Shown here one piece after another: positions 54,307-61,763 of a DNA stretch of 64,000 nucleotides. The notes below the pieces were generated by a model. The model made no database searches. It saw only the letters and a list, made by a program, of their open reading frames with translations, and was not told the origin of the DNA. A program made the position numbers and the translations under genes. Positions within the stretch are counted from its first letter, which is position 1. Each line of letters opens with the position of its first letter. The stretch is from Saprospiraceae bacterium (GTDB lineage Bacteria; Bacteroidota; Bacteroidia; Chitinophagales; Saprospiraceae): NCBI GenBank assembly GCA_028280415.1, contig JANQLV010000019.1:62001-126000 (forward strand), written 5' to 3'.

Positions 54307-57297
54307 ATGACGTTTTACACTCCCAATTACATCAGGTTTTTTACTTTTATGCTGAGTATCACTTTAGGTCTTACAGCTTTCTCTCAAAATACCTTTCAAA
54401 AGTCCTACGAGCAGTTTACTGACTTTAAAGCAGTGGATGTTGTAGATACCCCGACGGGTTATGAGCTCACGTTGAAATCTAATATCGAAAATAATGCCCC
54501 TCTCTTTGCACAGGGCTTTACATGTCCGGACGGAGCTTATGCTTTTGCCGGCTTTAAAGAAGAAAATGGAAGCTTCCTGGAGCGTTCTCCAGTTTTTATT
54601 AAAACTAATGAACTAGGTGAAATAATGGAAGCGATGCCTCCTGTTGATGGTTTTGAAAATACTTTTTATGAAAATTACACCGATTTTACGAATCTGGAAG
54701 GCAAAAAACTTATAGTCACTCCAGATGATTATCTTCTAATAAACCAGGAAAATTCTACTGCTAATTATCAGGTATTCGAAATTGCTCCCGATGGCGCAAT
54801 CATCGACGAAGGAGCGTTCATCGACTTGCCAGAAATGGATAATTCCAGCCTTAACTTCAATTCTATTCCACTAAGTGGAGGTGGATTTATTGTTGCTACG
54901 GAAGATAGCAATTTCCCGCAAACACCTTCGATGTTTTTTAACCAATACGACAATCAGGGAGGATTGATACATTCATTTCAAATCGACTTCCCGGATAATG
55001 CAGTGGCATTGGCAGCTGCCAACTTTGAAGAACTGGAAGATGGAACAATCTTTATAGTAAGTGGCTATGCAGAAGAAACACTGGGCCCACCACAGAATAG
55101 TATGCTCGTCATTGCGCAATACGATCCCATCAGTCAAAATATCATTCAGCAAAATACTATTCCCTGGTCCGTCTCCAATTGGGACATCAGGATAGAAAGA
55201 CTGGTTGCTTCCAAAGACGGGAACGTATTCGTACATATTTTCCAAAATAACGTGGTCAGTGCGCACTATATTTCTAAACTAAGCCTGGATGGGCAGGAGC
55301 TTTGGCGAATTCAGCTTGCTACGCTCGAACGCCCGGTTGTTGATATGGTCGCAAACGAAGATGGTGGCCTCTGGGAGTGGAACGATTTCTTTTCCACCAT
55401 AACGCGATACAATGCTGATGGGACTCCAGCTTTTGCTTCAGTCAGTTATAATAATTCTCCCGAGAACATTTTTGTCCGGGGAATTGCGCCAGCTCCGGAT
55501 AATGGACTTGCCGTCATTACCTCTGGTGATCTGTTTGACAGCAATTACTTGATTACTGCTATTTACGATGCCAATGGTGCCCTCTTAATTGAAAATCACT
55601 ATGAACAATTCAGAGGATTAAATTTTAATGCCGAAGGTTTTGCTACTCCGGATGGAGGTTATGCTTTTACAGGCTCTGTCAACAATGCCTCTTTCGAGGA
55701 AACACCCGTTTTTATAAAAACGAATGAATTAAATCAAATCATTTCTATAAGTGCCCCAGGACCGGATTTGAGTTTATCTATGACCGGTTCAAATAGTAAT
55801 CCGCCCATCTTTACACCGCATGATGTGACGCTAACCGTCAGCAATGAAGGCACCGAAACAGCAAGCGGTATTATGATCAGCATCCCTACCGCCGAGGGAG
55901 AAGTATATACTGGAGGAAATGAGTTTTCCAGTAGTCAGGGAGATTTTAGTCCCTATGGCAATAAAAAATGGTCAGTGGGTTCTTTGGAAGCCGGGGCCTC
56001 TGCAACAATCACGATCAATTACTTCAAAATAGCTTCAAATCCCTTTTTCCAATACGCAGAGGTTAGCGCTATGAATGAAACGGACATTGACAGTACGCCG
56101 GATAATGGAGATGGCAACAGTGCAAATGAAGATGACGAAGCCATTTATCCAAATAATACAAGTCCAATCGACCAAGCAGATTTGACCCTTTCCAATCTTG
56201 CAGGTGCAAATACTGCATCCAGTGGAACAATTCTGGAATACACCTTTACACTTAGTAATATTGGGAATATAACCGCGAACGGCGATTTTAATATCCGTGC
56301 TTATTTTTCTACAGATAATGAGCTTAGCCCAGACGATATTTTTGACGGCTTGATCCCAACCGGGAATATCGGAGCGGGTCAGGTAATCAATAACGTTCTT
56401 GGAGCATCTACTGTACCAAACCTTCCCACAGGTGATTATTTTTTGATTTTAAAAGTCGATGCAGATGAGGATATTGATGAATCAAATGAAAATAACAATA
56501 TCATCCGTAAAATGATTCGCATCGAAGAAATGGGAACGCCTGGTGACTATTGTGAAATTGAATCTGATTTTCCCTGGCACGAGTGGATCAGCCGGGTAGT
56601 CATTGACGGCCAGGTCTCCAATGAGTCCGGTAAAAGTGTGTATTCAGATTTTACAAATTTAAGCAGCATTGCGAATATAGAACGTGGCCAATTGTTCTTT
56701 TTGGATTTTGATATTACTTATAGCTATCAGACTTACGAAACTTTTATTTTTTACTATACTGATCTTAATCAAAATGGAATTTTTGAACTGGAAGAACGCA
56801 ATATTGTAAGTATCTCCGGTACGCCTTCCGGGAATAATGTAGTGGCGACTATAACCGGCGCTAAATTCGTACCCGAAGATGCTATCCTCGGGCCGACCAG
56901 AATGAGGCTTATTGCTACGAGAAGCTCAAATGTTAACCCTTGTACTGATATCGTATTTGGAGAAATAGAAGATTATATCGTTAATGTTGTTCCGGGGTCT
57001 GGTATTCAAACGCGTTTTCAGCAATGGGATCATAAAGATATTGAGGTTTTTCCCAATCCGGTAAATACACAATTAAATGTCAGAATACCCGCTGAGCTCC
57101 CTGCCCAATCCATCCAAATTTTCGATGCTTATGGCATTTTGAAATACTCGATGGAAATTGATGCTCAGGCTTCAGCTTTTTCAACTGATATCCGTATTAA
57201 TACCTCTGACTTTATTAACGGGATTTATTTCGTACAAATAAATGGCAATAGTTTCAAACCGAGAACCAGGCGAATATCGATTCAAAGAACCTATTAA
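54307..57297 (+). CDS. Large secreted protein with CARDB and GEVED domains and T9SS type A sorting domain
   Basis: Signal peptide (FMLSITLGLTAFSQ), then 480 residues of beta strands in which FIKTNELGEIMEAMPPVDG and FIKTNELNQIISISAPGPD recur, so a duplicated propeller-like unit. About 490-590 is a DUF11-like Ig fold (VTLTVSNEGTETASGIMIS), about 620-740 a CARDB domain (TFTLSNIGNITANGDFNIRA, DEDIDESNENNN), and about 745-900 a GEVED domain (YYTDLNQNGIFELEERN, PTRMRLIATRSS, GEIEDYIVNVV). The tail (VFPNPVNTQLNVRI to RRISIQ) is a type A sorting domain. 996 residues in total. No enzyme motif; adhesion is likely. It separates the reductase cluster from the alpha-oxoamine synthase. Confidence 0.87.
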   Translation: MTFYTPNYIRFFTFMLSITLGLTAFSQNTFQKSYEQFTDFKAVDVVDTPTGYELTLKSNIENNAPLFAQGFTCPDGAYAFAGFKEENGSFLERSPVFIKTNELGEIMEAMPPVDGFENTFYENYTDFTNLEGKKLIVTPDDYLLINQENSTANYQVFEIAPDGAIIDEGAFIDLPEMDNSSLNFNSIPLSGGGFIVATEDSNFPQTPSMFFNQYDNQGGLIHSFQIDFPDNAVALAAANFEELEDGTIFIVSGYAEETLGPPQNSMLVIAQYDPISQNIIQQNTIPWSVSNWDIRIERLVASKDGNVFVHIFQNNVVSAHYISKLSLDGQELWRIQLATLERPVVDMVANEDGGLWEWNDFFSTITRYNADGTPAFASVSYNNSPENIFVRGIAPAPDNGLAVITSGDLFDSNYLITAIYDANGALLIENHYEQFRGLNFNAEGFATPDGGYAFTGSVNNASFEETPVFIKTNELNQIISISAPGPDLSLSMTGSNSNPPIFTPHDVTLTVSNEGTETASGIMISIPTAEGEVYTGGNEFSSSQGDFSPYGNKKWSVGSLEAGASATITINYFKIASNPFFQYAEVSAMNETDIDSTPDNGDGNSANEDDEAIYPNNTSPIDQADLTLSNLAGANTASSGTILEYTFTLSNIGNITANGDFNIRAYFSTDNELSPDDIFDGLIPTGNIGAGQVINNVLGASTVPNLPTGDYFLILKVDADEDIDESNENNNIIRKMIRIEEMGTPGDYCEIESDFPWHEWISRVVIDGQVSNESGKSVYSDFTNLSSIANIERGQLFFLDFDITYSYQTYETFIFYYTDLNQNGIFELEERNIVSISGTPSGNNVVATITGAKFVPEDAILGPTRMRLIATRSSNVNPCTDIVFGEIEDYIVNVVPGSGIQTRFQQWDHKDIEVFPNPVNTQLNVRIPAELPAQSIQIFDAYGILKYSMEIDAQASAFSTDIRINTSDFINGIYFVQINGNSFKPRTRRISIQRTY

Positions 57298-57410
57298 TAT
57301 CCGGAACTGATTTAATAAATAATTTCGTCATAAGATGTAAAGTGATGAGATATAAACAGTTATAGTATTCTTCTCAAAATAAAGCTTCCCGTCAAATTTT
57401 GAGGGATCGG

Positions 57411-57432
57411 GAATAAAGAATATTCTTTATTC
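57411..57432. promoter_or_regulatory. 22-bp perfect palindrome upstream of the alpha-oxoamine synthase
   Basis: GAATAAAGAAT and its exact reverse complement ATTCTTTATTC are directly joined. The site is about 70 bp before the start codon and 30 bp before a weak -7 box TACCTTTA at 57461-57468, where a regulator could act. Confidence 0.35.
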
Positions 57433-57499
57433 TTAATTCCTCATTTTTAATTATTCCCCGTACCTTTATGGTCATTTTTTAAAAGAAAACCACACAAAA

Positions 57500-58756
57500 A
57501 TGGATTTATTCGATCGAATAAGGAATAACCCCGGCCCCTTGGGGCAATGGTCTGAAATTGCTGAAGGATACTGGATTTTCCCCAAGCTAAAAGGAGAACT
57601 GGCCAACCGAATGGAATTCAATGGTAAAGAAGTCATTTGCTGGAGTGTCAATAATTACCTCGGTCTGGGTAATCATCCGGACATTCGTAAAGCGGATGCC
57701 GAAGCAGCTGCCGAATGGGGCCTAGCCTATCCAATGGGAAGCCGAATGATGTCGGGAAATACAGATATGCATGATGAACTGGAAAGGCAATTAGCCGAGT
57801 TCGAAAAGAAGGAAGCCGCTGTATTGGTTAATTTCGGCTATCAGGGAATCATGTCAGCTATTGATGCACTGCTTAGTCCAAGAGGCCGTGATGTTGTCAT
57901 ATACGATGCGGAAAGTCATGCCTGTATTGTTGATGGTGTACGGATGTACCAGGGCAAACGCTTTAGATTTGAGCATAATGATATCGCCAGTCTCGAAAAG
58001 CGATTAATCTCCGCTACTAATATTGTAGAAAAAACCGGTGGAGGTATCCTTGTGATCAGTGAAGGCGTATTTGGCATGCGAGGGGATCAGGGTAAATTAA
58101 GAGAGATTGTGGCATTAAAAGAAAAATACAATTTCCGTTTGTTAGTGGATGATGCGCACGGTTTTGGAGTATTGGGCGAAACAGGTGCCGGTGCCGGTGA
58201 AGCGCAAGGGGTTCAGGACGAAATCGATGTTTACTTTTCGACATTCGCTAAATCCATGGCGAGTATTGGTGCTTTCCTGGCTGGAGATAGAGACATTATC
58301 AATTTTTTGAAATATAATATGCGTTCTCAGATATACGCAAAATCGCTACCCATGCCGATTGTTCAGGGAGCTTTGACCCGGTTCAAAATGCTTAAAGATC
58401 CTGTACATAAGAACAAACTGTGGGAAAATGTCAATGCACTGCAAAACGGTTTGAAAGAAAAAGGTTTCGATATTGGAAGTACAAACTCTTGTGTAACGCC
58501 GGTTTATATGCATGGTTCTGTAGAAGAAGCGATGCGCATGGTACATGATCTGCGTGAAAACCACAGAATTTTCTGCTCCATCGTGGTTTATCCAGTCATT
58601 CCCAAAGGTATGATCATCCTCCGGCTGATTCCAACAGCAATGCATAATCTGGAAGATATCAAAGAGACGCTTAATGCTTTTGAAGCGGTTAGTTCTAAAT
58701 TGAAAAGTGGATTTTACCAACAGGAAGTGGCCTGGGAAGAACTTTATCAGAGATAG
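57500..58756 (+). CDS. Alpha-oxoamine synthase (serine- or cysteate-fatty-acyl transferase type)
   Basis: A PLP enzyme of fold type I with 418 residues that joins an amino acid to an acyl thioester with loss of CO2. Seen: INNYLGL-like VNNYLGLGNHPDIRK, SRMMSGNTDMHDELERQLAE, DAESHACIVDGVRM (PLP-stacking His), EGVFGMRGDQGKL, LLVDDAHGFGVLG, and the Schiff-base Lys251 in FSTFAKSMASIGAF. It starts MDLFDRIRNNPGPLGQW and has a longer N-terminus than classical KBL or BioF. This subgroup is conserved in Bacteroidota. In Flavobacterium johnsoniae an alpha-oxoamine synthase is known to act as cysteate-fatty acyl transferase for capnine; serine palmitoyltransferase is the alternative. With the reductase/oxygenase cluster nearby, the first is favoured. 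Confidence 0.85.
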   Translation: MDLFDRIRNNPGPLGQWSEIAEGYWIFPKLKGELANRMEFNGKEVICWSVNNYLGLGNHPDIRKADAEAAAEWGLAYPMGSRMMSGNTDMHDELERQLAEFEKKEAAVLVNFGYQGIMSAIDALLSPRGRDVVIYDAESHACIVDGVRMYQGKRFRFEHNDIASLEKRLISATNIVEKTGGGILVISEGVFGMRGDQGKLREIVALKEKYNFRLLVDDAHGFGVLGETGAGAGEAQGVQDEIDVYFSTFAKSMASIGAFLAGDRDIINFLKYNMRSQIYAKSLPMPIVQGALTRFKMLKDPVHKNKLWENVNALQNGLKEKGFDIGSTNSCVTPVYMHGSVEEAMRMVHDLRENHRIFCSIVVYPVIPKGMIILRLIPTAMHNLEDIKETLNAFEAVSSKLKSGFYQQEVAWEELYQR

Positions 58757-58797
58757 CCAAATACCGTTTCTTACTGAAACAGTTATAATAATATTCG

Positions 58798-58832
58798 AAA
58801 AGCAGTTTTCCAATTCGGGAAGCTGCTTTTTT
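58798..58832 (+). terminator. Terminator after the alpha-oxoamine synthase
   Basis: AAAAGCAG / CTGCTTTT with G-T wobble pairs extending the stem inward (TTTTCC / GGGAAG), followed by more T, 42 bp past the stop codon. Confidence 0.75.
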
Positions 58833-59214
58833 AATACCTGTTCCCTTGATTTCAAAAATTTGAGTATTAGATGGTAAAAAAACGCTCAAACGTTAGTAAA
58901 CTCTTAATCCTTCGTTTTATTTGTTAAGTTTTTCTTAAAAAACCAACGAAAAGTTCCGTTTTATACGTCCTGTCTAGTATAACCCGATAACGAATGAAAA
59001 CTTTTGTGAAGCCATAAAGCTATGAAAAACCCATTTTAGATTTAGTAAAAAATAAGCCGATGGATACAACCACCGGTCAGGTTACAAAGCTCTTTAAAAA
59101 ATAAACCGGAAGAAAAGAAATAGATCTTCCGAAAAGAGAAGTTTTTTCATTCTAATCTTAAACGTATATATAGTATTCCAAAAGGCAGTCCTTTTACACC
59201 CGGGCTGCTTTTTT
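58833..59214 (+). other. 380-bp gap, possible small RNA
   Basis: No gene of normal size. Within it are a perfect stem CGGAAGA / TCTTCCG (59107-59131), a small AACC...GGTT hairpin near 59072-59085 and, at the end, a strong terminator with T run on the plus strand. As no plus-strand gene precedes that terminator, a short RNA transcribed from roughly 58990 to 59216 is possible. A 14-codon frame (MDTTTGQVTKLFKK) begins at 59059. No promoter consensus is clear. Confidence 0.3.
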
Positions 59215-59216
59215 TT
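59181..59216 (+). terminator. Intrinsic terminator, partly bidirectional
   Basis: AAAGGCAGTCC pairs with GGGCTGCTTT (two G-T wobbles), followed by eight T. On the minus strand the same stem is followed by CTTTTGG, so it could also stop the small membrane protein gene whose stop codon it overlaps. Confidence 0.7.
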
Positions 59217-59520
59217 ATGTATTTCCTGCTTCTTTATCCGCTTGCTTTTTTTCTTTTCGAAGCTGGCGCCGCAGATATCCTACTGTAAATAAAACTGCTA
59301 CAGTCAGAAAAATTGCCAGAATTACATAGCCCCCGAAAATCTGCTGTCCACTCTCTACACTGAGATAGCCCGCATTTACGACATAGCTTTTCAAAAAATA
59401 AATCAACAATCCCAAAATCGGCATCCCAACCAGTATAATGACTGAAAGCGAAAAACAGTTTTTGATTTTCTGATCATTAGAGACTTCTTCTTTTTCAGGA
59501 TCGTATCCGATAATAGCCAT
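59215..59520 (-). CDS. Small two-helix membrane protein, partner of the ankyrin gene
   Basis: A 101-residue protein with two membrane helices (CFSLSVIILVGMPILGLLIYF; IFGGYVILAIFLTVAVLFTV) and charged ends (MAIIGYDPEKEEVSNDQKI; RRQLRKEKKQADKEA). Its start codon lies four bases after the end of the ankyrin gene, so they are co-transcribed and probably coupled. No family recognised. It may tether the ankyrin protein at the inner membrane (inference). Confidence 0.65.
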   Translation of the reverse strand: MAIIGYDPEKEEVSNDQKIKNCFSLSVIILVGMPILGLLIYFLKSYVVNAGYLSVESGQQIFGGYVILAIFLTVAVLFTVGYLRRQLRKEKKQADKEAGNT

Positions 59521-59524
59521 ACAA

Positions 59525-60874
59525 TTACATTTCTTCTTTAATAATCGCTACAATCGCTGTTCGCTCCCCAAGTGCCTCGGCATATTGAAGGGCATTTTGC
59601 CCCGCTGCATTTTCATTTTTAGGATTAACACCTTCCGCCAAAAGCCCGGTTACCCAATCCGCCCGATCGTGGAAAATAGCCCATTCCAGTAAAGATTTAG
59701 CTTCGACTTGTTGTTTAAGATCAACCTGATTCTTAACCAACACAGGTAATAATGCGATACCGGCCTTTTCGATTGCTTTTAATAAAGGGGAAGGGCCCTC
59801 CTGGCCTCCAAAATTTACATCTGCTCCGGCACTGAGCAAAATGTCCATCATCCGGGCATCTTTATAAGCCAAGAATTGAGGGCTTAAAAGTTGATCTGAG
59901 CCGTTCAGGCTATTCTTAATGGTTTCCGGATGTTTTTCAATCATAAACTCTACTAAATCGTACATGCTACTCGAAACAGCCTTGGTAAAAGGCGAATGCT
60001 TTAGTTTGGCCACAAAAGATAAAGGCTCCGCTCCTTTATCAACTAAAAACATGGACAGTTTGGCATTGGCCAAATGGATGGAAAGCATCAGAGGTGTCGT
60101 ATTATAGAAAACATCAAAACGATTGAGATCATCCACTTCATCCACAAAGGCCTTTACAGCTTCCGAATCTTTACTCTGCATGGCTTTCAACAAGGGGCGC
60201 AGATAATCATCTCCGTCTACACCATACAATGCTTCCATTTCTTGTTTTGCAGCCGCTTCGGCCTTTGCTTTTTGCTCTGCTGCCAACTCTTGCTCCTTAG
60301 CCGCAGCTTCAGCTCTCTTTCTTCTTGCTTCCTCTGCTTTTGCTTTTAAAGCTTCATGTGTTTTTCGATCCGCTTCGTGCTTTTTAGATTTTTCCGCATC
60401 TCTAAATCCTTCCAATAATTCAATCATATCTTTTCTCTCCAGACGAGTCGCCTCTTGCATAGGTGAAACACCTTTGCCATTGGGCTGATCAATATCTGCT
60501 CCTTTTTCCAGCAATAATTCAATGATCGTTTCATTTTCCCAATAAACAGCTTTATACAATGCCGTATCCCCGGCCGGATCCCGCAGGTTTGGATTTGCCC
60601 CGGCATTTAATAACATTCCAACAATTTCTGCATTATTGTTATCCGTCGCAATCGGCAGAGCCAGTCGGTATAAGCCATCTCTTTTATTGGGATCAACGCC
60701 TGCACGCAAGACCCTTGCCACCATATCCGGGTCATTTTGATCAATTGCTCTGATCAAATCCGTCACATCAAACCTCAATCGATCCTTCAAGTTTTGGGTA
60801 CTGCGATCAATAAAATCTCCCAATCGTCCAAAAAAATCATCACCTGACATGCTAAAATTATTTTTAAATTGCAA
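59525..60874 (-). CDS. Ankyrin-repeat protein with central charged coiled coil
   Basis: The protein has 449 residues and no signal peptide. Ankyrin repeats occupy about 40-150 (IAIDQNDPDMVARVLRAGVDPN, ADNNNAEIVGMLLNAGANPN-like, DTALYKAVYWENETIIELLL, GADIDQPNGKGVSPMQEATR). An Ala/Lys/Glu coiled coil follows at about 155-215 (KAKAEEARRKRAEAAAKEQE), then a second ankyrin block to the end (MLSIHLANAKLSMFLVDKGA, DARMMDILLSAGADVNFGGQ, LLAEGVNPKNENAAGQNALQ). Cytosolic protein-binding scaffold; partner likely the small membrane protein encoded just downstream. Own transcription unit with that gene. Confidence 0.8.
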   Translation of the reverse strand: MQFKNNFSMSGDDFFGRLGDFIDRSTQNLKDRLRFDVTDLIRAIDQNDPDMVARVLRAGVDPNKRDGLYRLALPIATDNNNAEIVGMLLNAGANPNLRDPAGDTALYKAVYWENETIIELLLEKGADIDQPNGKGVSPMQEATRLERKDMIELLEGFRDAEKSKKHEADRKTHEALKAKAEEARRKRAEAAAKEQELAAEQKAKAEAAAKQEMEALYGVDGDDYLRPLLKAMQSKDSEAVKAFVDEVDDLNRFDVFYNTTPLMLSIHLANAKLSMFLVDKGAEPLSFVAKLKHSPFTKAVSSSMYDLVEFMIEKHPETIKNSLNGSDQLLSPQFLAYKDARMMDILLSAGADVNFGGQEGPSPLLKAIEKAGIALLPVLVKNQVDLKQQVEAKSLLEWAIFHDRADWVTGLLAEGVNPKNENAAGQNALQYAEALGERTAIVAIIKEEM

Positions 60875-61063
60875 TTAATAAAAGCTTGAGGTATGAGTCC
60901 TTAGATTTCAGATTATCAATAATTCACACCACTTTTTATTCCGATCATAAAGATAAAAATTTACCGAAAAATACATCACAAGCCAGCCTTCGTTTATAAT
61001 TGTCCCCTACTCGTTTGTATTTGCCAATAACTGGCCTTTGCTTTCTTCGTGCTTTCTCTCTTC

Positions 61064-61095
61064 TTTGTAACTCTTACTACCTTTCCTTAACTTTG
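61064..61095 (+). promoter_or_regulatory. Promoter of the TetR gene, leaderless arrangement
   Basis: TTTG (61064-61067), 20-bp spacer and TAACTTTG (61088-61095) match the Bacteroidota consensus. The start codon at 61102 is only six bases after the -7 box, so transcription would begin at or next to the ATG. Confidence 0.65.
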
Positions 61096-61101
61096 TCTCC
61101 C

Positions 61102-61686
61102 ATGCAACAAGAACGAAGCAAAACCAGACGCACAGAAATCCTGGAATGTGCCGCCCGGCTCTTCCGCGAGAAGGGCTATCAGGCTACCTCAATGCGAGAT
61201 ATTGCAAAGGCCGTAGGTATTCAGGGAGCCAGTTTGTACAATCATATCAAATCCAAACAGGAACTGCTCGTTGAACTATTGCTATTTATTGCAAATCTAT
61301 TTACGAAAGAGATGAATGAGATCAACAAATCTTCACTTCCTCCTGTTGAAAAGATTAAGCGTTTGATAGGTTTGCACGTTAAGTATACTGCCGAACACAC
61401 AGATGCCATTTCGATTATTGCCAGTGAGTGGGTGCATCTCGAAGAACCAGTATCCAGTCAGTATTTAAACCTGAGAAACGCTTACGAGAGAAAATTTGAA
61501 AAAATCATCGCTGATTGCATCAAAGAAGGGAGTTTTGAAAAAGTAAATACCAAAATTGCTCTTTTTTCTATCCTTTCGACCTTAAGATGGCTTTATAGTT
61601 GGTACAGCAATCAAAAAAATATAAATCCCATAGAATTAGAACAAGAAATGATACATTGTCTGCTGACGGGCCTGCTTAAACGATAA
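61102..61686 (+). CDS. TetR/AcrR family regulator, probable repressor of the phenylacetate genes
   Basis: I start it at the Met at 61102 (MQQERSKTRRTEILECAARL), giving 194 residues; the frame is open upstream to 61000, but that part is hydrophobic, not TetR-like, and lies before the promoter. The HTH is at about 25-50 (REKGYQATSMRDIAKAVGI, QGASLYNHIKSKQELLVELL). The C-terminal ligand domain resembles the fatty-acyl/CoA-sensing TetR type (IIASEWVHLEEPVSSQYLNL). It lies directly before paaZ with a palindromic site in the 77-bp gap, so it likely senses phenylacetyl-CoA or a related ligand and represses that operon (inference). Confidence 0.85.
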   Translation: MQQERSKTRRTEILECAARLFREKGYQATSMRDIAKAVGIQGASLYNHIKSKQELLVELLLFIANLFTKEMNEINKSSLPPVEKIKRLIGLHVKYTAEHTDAISIIASEWVHLEEPVSSQYLNLRNAYERKFEKIIADCIKEGSFEKVNTKIALFSILSTLRWLYSWYSNQKNINPIELEQEMIHCLLTGLLKR

Positions 61687-61701
61687 ATTTTTTATACCTT
61701 T

Positions 61702-61719
61702 AACTAACAAACGTTAGTT
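61702..61719. promoter_or_regulatory. TetR-type operator before paaZ
   Basis: AACTAAC-AAAC-GTTAGTT is a perfect 7-bp inverted repeat with four-base spacer. It starts right after a near-consensus -7 box (TACCTTTA, 61694-61701), covering the expected transcription start. A further half site GGTTAGTT lies at 61734-61741. Confidence 0.65.
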
Positions 61720-61763
61720 TCAAACAAAACCAGGTTAGTTCCCTATATCAAACCAAATTAAAT

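Noticed and set aside
61000-61101. Extended start for the TetR gene
   Set aside because: The extra residues are not TetR-like and lie upstream of the consensus promoter at 61064-61095.
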